Below, in pieces: positions 6,519-13,331 of a DNA stretch of 23,758 nt. The position numbers and the translations under genes are program-made. Source of the stretch: an uncultured bacterium. Lineage in GTDB: Bacteria; Patescibacteriota; Minisyncoccia; Phycocordibacterales; CAIZLB01. Under the pieces are notes generated by a model. It was not told the DNA's origin. It was given only the letters and a program-made list of their open reading frames with translations, and ran no database searches. The stretch is from contig CAIPFZ010000045.1 of assembly GCA_903864515.1 (NCBI GenBank), positions 1 to 23,758 of the forward strand, given 5' to 3'. Numbering within the stretch: position 1 is the stretch's first letter; every line of letters starts with the position of its first letter.

Positions 6519-7265
6519 ATGGATACCTTAGAATATAAAAATAAGTTGATTTCACTGGGTTTAACAGACAGACAAGCTATTGTTTATATTAAGGCTTTGG
6601 AATTCGGGTCTTTTTCTGTGGCCAGCTTAGCTCACGCTACGGATATTAAAAGACCAACTTGCTATCTTGTTTTGGATGAATTAGCTCAAAGGGGCTTAGT
6701 TTCTGTGATTCCGAATGCTAAAAAGACTAAATACAAAGCTGAGTCACCAGAGATTTTAATTAAACAGATTGAAACGCAGATGATTACAGCTAAAAGAGTC
6801 TCAAATGATTTGTTAAAACTATATAACCCAAAGTCAGAAGGCCCCACTTTATTGTATTTTTCTGGACAAAAAGCAATCAGGGGTATATTTGACGATGTTT
6901 TGAAGGTAAAAAATAAGGAATATTTATATATTGGATCAGGAAGAGATGTTATTGATATGGTTGGTAAGGAATATATTGATCACTGGCTAACGGAAAGAGT
7001 TGAAAAGGAGATAATAGCAAGAAGTATTAGAATGAAGAGTACAGAAGTAATGGAAGACATATATCAGACAAATATTATGCGTGACTTACGTCTTGCTCCT
7101 GATTTTATTCATATTGCTGAGACTATCTTTATTTATGACAATAAGGTTTCAATTATATCTACCTCAAATGAAAATTTTGGTTTTGTTGTAGAAAATAAAG
7201 AGTTTGCAAATACTATGCGTGGTTTGTTTGAGGCACTTTGGGTTGTTTCAGAAAATAAATCGTAA
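6519..7265 (+). CDS. TrmB-like winged-helix transcriptional regulator 3
   Basis: 248 aa. The winged helix (1-78) opens LISLGLTDRQAIVYIKALE; the recognition helix is near KRPTCYLVLDEL (44-55) and the wing ends in KYKAESP. The C-terminal domain contains YLYIGSGRDVIDMV, HWLTERVEKEI and IFIYDNKVSIIS, the same blocks as regulators 1 and 2. It is more diverged in the recognition helix (R-P in place of K-T). It is divergent from SBP 4 and probably controls it and itself. The transcript is predicted to be leaderless. The effector is unknown; sugar sensing is known for archaeal TrmB, but an amino-acid-type ligand is equally possible given the neighbouring LivK-like proteins. Confidence 0.85.
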   Translation: MDTLEYKNKLISLGLTDRQAIVYIKALEFGSFSVASLAHATDIKRPTCYLVLDELAQRGLVSVIPNAKKTKYKAESPEILIKQIETQMITAKRVSNDLLKLYNPKSEGPTLLYFSGQKAIRGIFDDVLKVKNKEYLYIGSGRDVIDMVGKEYIDHWLTERVEKEIIARSIRMKSTEVMEDIYQTNIMRDLRLAPDFIHIAETIFIYDNKVSIISTSNENFGFVVENKEFANTMRGLFEALWVVSENKS

Positions 7266-7303
7266 CAAAAACACCTCAGATTTAATTATCTAAGGTGGTT
7301 TTG
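7266..7303. terminator. Bidirectional terminator between TrmB-like 3 and tig
   Basis: A 16-position stem (7266-7281 with 7288-7303) with two mismatches and a TTAATT loop. The right arm ends in GTTTTG, and the opposite strand gives a comparable T-run. It lies between two convergent stop codons (7265 and 7329). Confidence 0.65.
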
Positions 7304-7328
7304 TTGTTGTGAATTTTGTGGGGATATG

Positions 7329-8378
7329 TTACTTCTGCTCCTCTAACCACTTCCATACCGCTTCATTTAGCATAATTGTCTCAACATAAATTGTTGCTCT
7401 CACGCGGTCTGCATCTTTGTAGTAGTTAAGTAGTGCGTCAACTTCCTTCTTGATTGCATCCTCAGAGACCTCAATCTTCTCCTCAATTGCAATCTTGTTT
7501 AGTAGCAATTGTGTCTTCGCTCTCTTCTCTGCATCTGGTCTCCATTCTTTCTTTATATCTTCCAGTGTCTTTCCGATATGTTTCAAGTAGTCCTCAATTG
7601 AAAGTCCCATTTGAGAAATGTTTGATGACATCTCAGCTACCATCTTCTCAAGCTCGGATGTAATTAACATCTCTGGCATTTCAATCTCTGAGTCTTTGAT
7701 AATCTCTTCCATTATCTTCAGTCTCTTCTTCTCTTTTTCTTTGCGAGTTTTGTCTGATGTAATTCCTTCCTTAACTTTTTCTTTGAATTCCTCCACTGTC
7801 TTTATATCACCAAACTTCTTTGTAAAATCTTCATTTAACTCTGGAAGATCCAATTCTCCATGATCGTGTCCGTGATCATCTGGATTCTTTGCGTGATGCT
7901 CGTCGTGAGCAACTTGCTTTCTTAATTCCTCCACAGCCTCATCAACTTCTTTGTCTGTCACCGTTACTTCTACTTTTTCAGCCATAATTTTTTCTGCTGA
8001 TTTTTTGTATTTTCCAATCTTAACTTCTGGCATTAGTGCTGTCTTCATCTTAAAACCGAAGGCTTCACCTGGTGCAACTTTTGTAATTGTAATAGCGGGG
8101 GAGCCAACAGCTTTTATATCAAGAGAAGTAATTATTTCAGTATAGTGATGCTCAAGCGCTAGCCTTCCAGCCTCTTCTGTAATTGTCATTTCTCCAAGCT
8201 TGTCTACAAGTTGTTTTTCAGGAATGTGACCTGGTCTAAAGCCATCCATTTTAATTTCTTCACCAAATATTTTTAGGGCCTTGGCTCTAAACTCGGCAAC
8301 TGTTTCTGCTTTGATTTCACCCTCAACTTCGTATTCTGAATTTGGAAGTTTTTGTTTGTTTTTTATTGTAAAAGACAT
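7329..8378 (-). CDS. tig: Trigger factor lacking the PPIase domain
   Basis: 349 aa, against about 430 in standard trigger factors. It is a ribosome-associated chaperone for nascent chains. The N-terminal ribosome-binding domain (1-about 118) carries the tail-loop signature GFRPGHIP (46-53), close to the canonical GFRxGxVP. The C-terminal chaperone arms (about 176-349) are present, including LDLPELNEDFTKKFG and the helical SEIEMPEMLITSELEKMV. The FKBP-type PPIase domain that normally sits between them is absent; a histidine-rich linker (158-175, six His) joins the two parts. It is the last gene of a minus-strand run after nusA and ppa, 24 bp from ppa. No Shine-Dalgarno sequence is seen. Confidence 0.93.
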   Translation of the reverse strand: MSFTIKNKQKLPNSEYEVEGEIKAETVAEFRAKALKIFGEEIKMDGFRPGHIPEKQLVDKLGEMTITEEAGRLALEHHYTEIITSLDIKAVGSPAITITKVAPGEAFGFKMKTALMPEVKIGKYKKSAEKIMAEKVEVTVTDKEVDEAVEELRKQVAHDEHHAKNPDDHGHDHGELDLPELNEDFTKKFGDIKTVEEFKEKVKEGITSDKTRKEKEKKRLKIMEEIIKDSEIEMPEMLITSELEKMVAEMSSNISQMGLSIEDYLKHIGKTLEDIKKEWRPDAEKRAKTQLLLNKIAIEEKIEVSEDAIKKEVDALLNYYKDADRVRATIYVETIMLNEAVWKWLEEQK

Positions 8379-8402
8379 TTTGTTTAAATTAATTCTGAAT
8401 AA

Positions 8403-8954
8403 TTATTTTGCTACATTATCCCTATTTCCATACTTTTCCTCATAAAGCTTTTTTGCTCTATCAAAGGCCTTCTTGGCATCCTCTGCTCCGCCTATGCTGT
8501 CAATTGTAACAATTTTCTTTTGCATTTGTTTGTATGTCAAAAAGAAGTGCTCAATTTCTTCAATTGTGTGAGGATTAACATCTGACAAATCATGAACATT
8601 ATTCCATCTTGGATCTCCAACTGGAACAGCCACAATTTTTGCATCTGAATCTCCATCATCAACCATGTTCAAAATTGCAACAGGACGAATACGCGCCATC
8701 ACTCCTGGAATAAGGGCGTGGGTTGTTAGAATTACAGTATCAAGTGGATCACCATCATCCCAAAGTGTTCTTGGAATAAATCCATAATCGAATGGGTAAT
8801 CTTGTGTAGTGTAACCAACTCTATCAAGTGAGATTAGTCCTGTTTTTTTGTCTATTTCGTATTTGTTTTTTGAACCCTTGTTGATTTCAATGATTGTTAT
8901 CATTTCCTCAGGAGTTCCGGAATCTATATCGTGCCATAAGTTCATTCTTGTCAT
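8403..8954 (-). CDS. ppa: Inorganic pyrophosphatase, family I
   Basis: 183 aa. It hydrolyses pyrophosphate to two phosphates in the cytoplasm, pulling biosynthetic reactions forward. The signature DGDPLD (67-72) supplies the metal-binding aspartates. Upstream are NKYEIDKKTG, with the usual substrate-binding lysine and tyrosine, and DYPFDYGFIP (52-61). The length matches bacterial family I enzymes. The start could be 8954 (MTRMNLWHDI) or the ATG at 8945, which gives the MNLWHDI opening common in this family; the sequence does not decide between them. It lies 109 bp downstream of nusA and 24 bp before tig on the same strand. Confidence 0.95.
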   Translation of the reverse strand: MTRMNLWHDIDSGTPEEMITIIEINKGSKNKYEIDKKTGLISLDRVGYTTQDYPFDYGFIPRTLWDDGDPLDTVILTTHALIPGVMARIRPVAILNMVDDGDSDAKIVAVPVGDPRWNNVHDLSDVNPHTIEEIEHFFLTYKQMQKKIVTIDSIGGAEDAKKAFDRAKKLYEEKYGNRDNVAK

Positions 8955-9024
8955 CTTTTTATCTATTAGTTTTATAATTTATAAGTTACGCTAATGTTTG
9001 GCAAGCAAATCTCTATCGATTCTT

Positions 9025-9056
9025 TTTACAGAACCTTTTTAAAACATTTCTGTAAA
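9025..9056. repeat. Hairpin between nusA and ppa
   Basis: TTTACAGAA (9025-9033) and TTCTGTAAA (9048-9056) form a perfect 9-bp stem with a 14-nt loop, 7 bp past the nusA stop on the minus strand. A T-tract follows it on the plus strand only, so as a minus-strand terminator it is weak. It may be a partial terminator or a 3' stabilising structure for nusA mRNA. Confidence 0.45.
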
Positions 9057-9063
9057 TATTTTT

Positions 9064-10344
9064 TTATTCTGTATCTGTTGTTGAACCTTCCTCTACCAGT
9101 ACTCCGTCTGCGATAAGTTTTGCGATATCACTGTCATTTATTACCTCATCTTGTTCTTCTTTATGTGAATTAGATGGAGTGTTGTTATTGTCCTCATCTC
9201 TTCCATGCTCACCGTTAGAGTCTTCACTTTTTACTGCTTGAATATCTATTCTCCAACCTGTTAGTTTTGCGGCAAGTCTAACGTTTTGTCCGCCCTTTCC
9301 GATTGCTAGAGATTGTTGATCTTCTGCTACCTCAACAATTGCTGTCTTATCTTGAATATTAATTTTGATATTTATAACTTTTGCTGGAGACAGCGCTTCT
9401 TCTATAAACTCGGATGGGTTCTCTGACCACTCTATAATGTCAATTTTTTCTCCTCCCAGCTCACTCATAACTGTGTTAACACGCACTCCACGTTGTCCAA
9501 CCATTGAACCGATTGGATCTATATGGGAATCTACTGCATGAACTGCAATCTTAGATCTTGCTCCAGCCTCTCTGGCAACGGATTTAACCTCAACTGTTCC
9601 GCCTCCTATCTCAGGTACTTCAATCTTGAATAGTTCTGCAAGGAAATGTGGTGTTGCACGAGACAGTCGCAGAAAGATTCCTCTTGGAGTTTCCTCAACG
9701 CGCATGAGACATGCTCTAATTCTTTCTCCTTGATTGTAATGTTCTCCTGGAATTTGTTCATCGTATGGTAGTAATCCTATTGCACGTCCCATGTTGATAA
9801 ATACTGTTCCTCTTTCAATTCTCTCAACTGTTCCTGATACTATTTCTCCTTCTTTCTTTCCAAATTCATTGAGTACGGATATCTTTTCTGCCTCTCTAAT
9901 CTTTTGAATAATGACTTGTTTTGCTGTTTGGGCTGCGATTCTTCCATAATCATCCTTTGTTTCTAGTGGGAAGACTAGTTCCTCTCCAACTTGTACATCT
10001 TTCTTAATTTTTCTGGCGATATCTAGTAAAATATGTTGTTCGTCATTAAAAATCACTCTCTCCTCATCCTCTTTGTCTATATCATAAGCTGATTCTGGGA
10101 GTGTACCGTCTTCATTGGGGAATATTGCCTTTTCTCCATCAACGGCTGTCTTTACCTGACAAAATTCTACCTTTCCGGTGTTAATATCAAAAATCGCCCT
10201 GATATATTGGCCTTTTCTACCGTACTCCTTCTTATAGGCGGTAGCTAGGGCTAATTCTATGGCTTCTATTATTTTTTCTCTTGGAATTCCTCTTTCTTCT
10301 TCTAATTGGTCCAGGACTGAATGTATTACTTTTAGATCAAACAT
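9064..10344 (-). CDS. nusA: Transcription termination/antitermination factor NusA
   Basis: 426 aa. It binds RNA polymerase and nascent RNA and modulates pausing, termination and antitermination. The N-terminal polymerase-binding domain spans about 1-135. An S1 domain follows (about 145-210; EIVSGTVERIERGTVFINMG), then two KH domains: the first around HIDPIGSMVGQRGVRV, the second with AIGKGGQNVRLAAKLTGW. The C-terminal tail (about 380-426) is acidic and Asn/Ser-rich; the acidic repeat domains of E. coli NusA are absent, as in many bacteria. The rimP and infB genes often found beside nusA are not present here; ppa and tig follow instead. Its upstream region is unusually long for this window and contains an intrinsic terminator in the nusA direction. 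Confidence 0.96.
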   Translation of the reverse strand: MFDLKVIHSVLDQLEEERGIPREKIIEAIELALATAYKKEYGRKGQYIRAIFDINTGKVEFCQVKTAVDGEKAIFPNEDGTLPESAYDIDKEDEERVIFNDEQHILLDIARKIKKDVQVGEELVFPLETKDDYGRIAAQTAKQVIIQKIREAEKISVLNEFGKKEGEIVSGTVERIERGTVFINMGRAIGLLPYDEQIPGEHYNQGERIRACLMRVEETPRGIFLRLSRATPHFLAELFKIEVPEIGGGTVEVKSVAREAGARSKIAVHAVDSHIDPIGSMVGQRGVRVNTVMSELGGEKIDIIEWSENPSEFIEEALSPAKVINIKINIQDKTAIVEVAEDQQSLAIGKGGQNVRLAAKLTGWRIDIQAVKSEDSNGEHGRDEDNNNTPSNSHKEEQDEVINDSDIAKLIADGVLVEEGSTTDTE

Positions 10345-10436
10345 GATATTTAATTGTTATTTAGTTGTTTAAGTTTGTTTTAGCCGATTTATTGGCTTAT
10401 ATTAGCTGATTTTAACGGCTAATATTCTTTTATTTT

Positions 10437-10453
10437 GGTCAAATAAATTGACC
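10437..10453. promoter_or_regulatory. Perfect palindrome GGTCAAATAAATTGACC upstream of nusA
   Basis: A 17-bp perfect inverted repeat (GGTCAA-N5-TTGACC). Its core GTCA-N7-TGAC is the same form as TrmB operator C2. It lies 93 bp upstream of the nusA start codon. It could be a regulator site, or simply two back-to-back TTGACC -35 hexamers. Confidence 0.4.
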
Positions 10454-10523
10454 TTTAAGCGGTCTCATCTGTATTAGAACCTTGTTTATAGCCATAATAC
10501 ATGACTATAAATTGTGTCCTTGG

Positions 10524-10550
10524 GAAAAAAATTAGCCCGCCTTTCGGGCG
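10524..10550 (-). terminator. Intrinsic terminator in the nusA leader orientation
   Basis: On the minus strand, GCCCG-AAAGG-CGGGC is followed by TAATTTTTTT. No minus-strand protein gene precedes it, so it either ends a small RNA transcribed from about 10790 downwards or acts as an attenuator upstream of nusA. Confidence 0.6.
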
Positions 10551-10628
10551 AACATAACTTGAGACCTCATTAATATAGCATTGTTTGGTAAAATGGTCAA
10601 AAAATTACAGATTTTATGCAGTTTTATT

Positions 10629-10770
10629 ACCTCAATCGTAGAATCTCATGGGAGTCATTATTTTTGTGTCCGTGAATAGGGCTGTTGCAATCAGCTGCTA
10701 ATTTCTCCAAAATCAGCACCAAATTAGCAGAAAACATTTTAAGCTATATTCTTAAATCTGTAATCGAGGT
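10629..10770. ncRNA. Possible structured RNA, family and strand unknown
   Basis: A closing stem (10629-10642 with 10757-10770) pairs at 10 of 14 positions, plus wobbles on either strand. It encloses a perfect 10-bp hairpin, CTGCTAATTT (10695-10704) with AAATTAGCAG (10721-10730). On the minus strand such an RNA would be followed by the terminator at 10524-10550. Hallmarks of tmRNA, RNase P RNA and SRP RNA are absent. This is a weak call from pairing alone. Confidence 0.25.
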
Positions 10771-10798
10771 GTGACAAATTGTTTTAATGAAATACAAT
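10771..10798 (+). promoter_or_regulatory. Promoter for the ART-like gene (leaderless)
   Basis: GTGACA (10771-10776), a 16-bp spacer and TACAAT (10793-10798). Only 7 bp separate the -10 from the ATG at 10806, so the transcript probably starts at the start codon. Confidence 0.5.
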
Positions 10799-10805
10799 TA
10801 ACAGT

Positions 10806-11306
10806 ATGTCATCAATAGAAAAACTTAAACAACTCGAGGAAGCTGGTGAACACCTCTTTCACGGCTCCCCAGACGGTACTTTAGAGGTTTTGGAACCTAG
10901 ACAATCAACTCATACTCCTGATTTAAGTAAACCGGAAGAAACTATCTTAGATGGGGAACCCGCTGTATCCGCAACTCCATATGCAGATATTGCAACCTTT
11001 AGGTCCTTAATTAATGGTAATAATATTCCATTTGATCACAGTAGTGGATTTGGCGTCAATGCAAAGGGCGAGAAGAACTTTCAGGTTTCTTCACCGAGCG
11101 TACTTGAGGCCATTAGGGATAAAAAGGGTTATGTATATGTATTTAATAAAAATGAATTCAAACCATTCAGCAGACACGGAGAAATTAAGGAGGGTAATAT
11201 GGAATGGAGGGCGCATAAGCCTGTAAGTCCAGTTGATGTTGTAGAGGTGGGACATGAGGATTTACCTCCATTGGATATGATAAAAATATCCAGTATTGAT
11301 GATTAA
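10806..11306 (+). CDS. Small protein with weak ADP-ribosyltransferase-like features
   Basis: 166 aa, with no signal peptide or membrane segment. I do not recognise a named family. The layout is HLFHGSPDG (residues about 16-24), then LEVLEPRQS, then AVSATPYADIATFRSLI, and later GYVYVFNKNEFKP and EWRAHKPVSPVDVVEV. An early HGS block, a central 'ATP..A' block and a late E-W/V-V block recur in several small ART-fold proteins, including phage and toxin families, but the resemblance is by eye only. The gene lies behind its own leaderless-type promoter and 35 bp before an ABC exporter on the same strand. A nucleotide- or NAD-binding role, possibly as a toxin or effector, is a hypothesis; other small enzymatic folds are possible. 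Confidence 0.55.
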   Translation: MSSIEKLKQLEEAGEHLFHGSPDGTLEVLEPRQSTHTPDLSKPEETILDGEPAVSATPYADIATFRSLINGNNIPFDHSSGFGVNAKGEKNFQVSSPSVLEAIRDKKGYVYVFNKNEFKPFSRHGEIKEGNMEWRAHKPVSPVDVVEVGHEDLPPLDMIKISSIDD

Positions 11307-11341
11307 GAATTAATTCAATTCCATGATAATATTTATACATT

Positions 11342-13216
11342 ATGAATTCTTCTGATGTTGGTATTGATAATGTTCAAGGTGATGAAATTGTTTGTATTAA
11401 AAAAGGTAAAAAGAAACCTGAAAAGAAAGAAAAGGACGTCTTTATTGGAGTCAACTTCTATAGAATACTCAAGCTTGTATGGGCGTATGATAAAACATAC
11501 CTAATTGTAGAATTCTTTTTGACTGTAGTCAGATCTGTCTTACCTTTTGTGTTGGCGTGGTATTCAGCGTTGTTTATAAATAAAATTACTTCAGGAGATT
11601 TAACTAGTATTTTTGATCCAGGATTAATTAGTATTGTGGTCGTGTATCTTTCACTCCCTTTACTGATGGGTCTTGCTGACGTTTGGTATACCTACTTTTT
11701 TAATAAATTCTATGTATTTTTTGCACAGTACATACATCTGATGTTTATAGAAAAGAGACATGAAATAGATGTTCAAACTTATGAGAACGCAGAATTTAAT
11801 AATCTTGTCGTTAGAGTTAATGAGAATGAAGATAAGATACTTTGGTTTACAGATTGGTTCTTCTATATAGTGGGTAGATTTGTAATGTTAGCTTCTGTTG
11901 CATTTATTTTGTTTAATTATAGATGGTGGTTTTTGCCAATTTTGCTATTGTCGATTCTTCCTGATTTGATACTTCAAATTAAGTTTGGAAAAATTAAATA
12001 TGGCATTTGGGATGCTAAGTCAGAGGTTAAACGTAAATTTAATTTGCTATCACTTTATTTTTCCGATATATCCTCATTGACCGAGATAAAAATATTTAAA
12101 AATAAGAATTATTTTAAGAATATTATAAGTAACCTGCTCAGTTCTTTTAATGTTGAGATAAATAATAATGAAAACAAAAGGACACGATATAAGAATTTAA
12201 CCACCTTAGTTGAGGTTTTTGTGGGTGCTGTAATCGTTTTCTATTTAATGAATGACGTGATTGATAAAACTTTAGCTGTTGGAACATTCATATTCTTATT
12301 GGGCAGAATGTCAGATACGAGAGATACTATATCAGAATTATTTAGAGGTTTTTCAATTCTAAGTAGTGATAATAAATTTATTACAGATGTATTTAAATTC
12401 CTTGATACAAACAGGATCATTAAGAACGGCTCAAAAAAGCTTAGTGATAATACTCCTGAAATTGAATTTCTGGACGTTTCTTTTGCATACCCTGATACCA
12501 AAAAGAATGTATTAAATAGCTTTAATTTTAAAATTAAGGCAGGGGAGAAGATTGCAATTGTTGGAGTTAATGGAGCAGGAAAAACTACTTTAACAAAATT
12601 GATAATGAGGTTTTATGATGTAAGTAAAGGCTCAATATCTATAGGAGGGGACAATATAAAAGATATTGATTTATCTGATTATTATCAGAGAGTTGGACAC
12701 TTGTCTCAAAATTACGCTAGATATAAGTTGCCGGTTAAAGAACTGATTGCCCTTGGGAATACAGATTTTCCACTAGATATGAAAAAGGTGATTGAATCTG
12801 CAGAAAAGTCTGGTGCTCATGAATTTATTTCTTCATGGGAGAAAGGATATGATACTCAATTGGGTAAGGAGTTTGACGATGGAGTTGAGCCTTCTGTTGG
12901 TCAGTGGCAAAAACTTGCACTTGCCAGAATGTTTTACAAGAATCCACAGATTTGGATATTAGATGAACCAACAGCTTCAATTGACTCCGTGGCAGAGATG
13001 AAGATATTTCAAGAGCTAGAAAATCTTCCTGAGGATAAAACGGTTATACTAATTTCACATAGATTTAACACAGTTAAAAATGCTAACAGAATTATGGTTA
13101 TTGAAGATGGGGAAGTAAAGGAGTTTGATAGTCATCATAAATTAATGAGAATTAAAAACGGAATTTACAGAAAACTATTTGAGATGCAGAAGAAATCTTA
13201 TGAGACAGAAGTGTAA
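11342..13216 (+). CDS. ABC exporter, fused permease and ATPase
   Basis: 624 aa. A lysine-rich cytoplasmic N-terminus (about 1-35) is followed by a transmembrane domain (about 40-345) with several hydrophobic helices. The nucleotide-binding domain (about 370-615) has Walker A GVNGAGKTT (408-416), a variant signature SVGQW (518-522, where LSGGQ is usual), Walker B WILDEPTASID with catalytic Glu 542, and the H-loop ISHRF. The half-transporter layout fits a homodimeric exporter of the lipid, peptide or drug type; the substrate is unknown. It follows the ART-like gene by 35 bp and may be co-transcribed, although the AT-rich gap could hold a weak promoter. It is unrelated to LIV-type importers and is unlikely to serve the binding proteins at the left. 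Confidence 0.9.
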   Translation: MNSSDVGIDNVQGDEIVCIKKGKKKPEKKEKDVFIGVNFYRILKLVWAYDKTYLIVEFFLTVVRSVLPFVLAWYSALFINKITSGDLTSIFDPGLISIVVVYLSLPLLMGLADVWYTYFFNKFYVFFAQYIHLMFIEKRHEIDVQTYENAEFNNLVVRVNENEDKILWFTDWFFYIVGRFVMLASVAFILFNYRWWFLPILLLSILPDLILQIKFGKIKYGIWDAKSEVKRKFNLLSLYFSDISSLTEIKIFKNKNYFKNIISNLLSSFNVEINNNENKRTRYKNLTTLVEVFVGAVIVFYLMNDVIDKTLAVGTFIFLLGRMSDTRDTISELFRGFSILSSDNKFITDVFKFLDTNRIIKNGSKKLSDNTPEIEFLDVSFAYPDTKKNVLNSFNFKIKAGEKIAIVGVNGAGKTTLTKLIMRFYDVSKGSISIGGDNIKDIDLSDYYQRVGHLSQNYARYKLPVKELIALGNTDFPLDMKKVIESAEKSGAHEFISSWEKGYDTQLGKEFDDGVEPSVGQWQKLALARMFYKNPQIWILDEPTASIDSVAEMKIFQELENLPEDKTVILISHRFNTVKNANRIMVIEDGEVKEFDSHHKLMRIKNGIYRKLFEMQKKSYETEV

Positions 13217-13241
13217 AATTTTATACATAACACATGGTGCG

Positions 13242-13274
13242 GTGTAAATATATGCAATGTATATATTTGTACAC
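13242..13274. repeat. AT-rich hairpin after the ABC exporter
   Basis: AAATATAT (13246-13253) and ATATATTT (13261-13268) pair perfectly around a 7-nt loop. An outer GTGT/ACAC pair is offset by a two-base bulge. It lies 25 bp past the ABC stop and may act as a terminator, although the T-rich stretch begins only several bases later. Confidence 0.35.
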
Positions 13275-13314
13275 ACATTTTAGATTTTTATTTATAGAAT
13301 AAAATTTATTAGCG

Positions 13315-13323
13315 TGATATAAT
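13315..13323 (+). promoter_or_regulatory. Extended -10 promoter for the pilus operon (TGATATAAT)
   Basis: TG-A-TATAAT ends 8 bp before the ATG at 13332 and only 2 bp before the ATG at 13326. A transcript beginning 7-8 bp after the -10 would exclude the first ATG and start at the second. This decides the pilB start in favour of 13332. Confidence 0.6.
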
Positions 13324-13331
13324 TTATGCAA

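Larger units (their letters stand above)
10345..10805. other. Gene-free 461-bp region between nusA and the ART-like gene
   Basis: This is the only stretch over 300 bp without a convincing gene. It holds a mutually exclusive pair of hairpins close to nusA (TTAGCCG 10380-10386 with CGGCTAA 10416-10422, or TTAGC 10402-10406 with GCTAA 10418-10422). It also holds the palindrome at 10437-10453, a TTTATAG/CTATAAA inverted pair around 10487-10513, a minus-strand terminator (10524-10550), a possible structured RNA (10629-10770) and a plus-strand promoter (10771-10798). No conserved RNA family was recognised. Confidence 0.6.

Noticed and set aside
10560..10800. tmRNA, RNase P RNA, SRP RNA or tRNA in the intergenic region
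   Set aside because: No TTCGA T-arm, no tRNA-like CCA end, no GGAAA-GTCC RNase P core and no SRP tetraloop motif could be found by eye.
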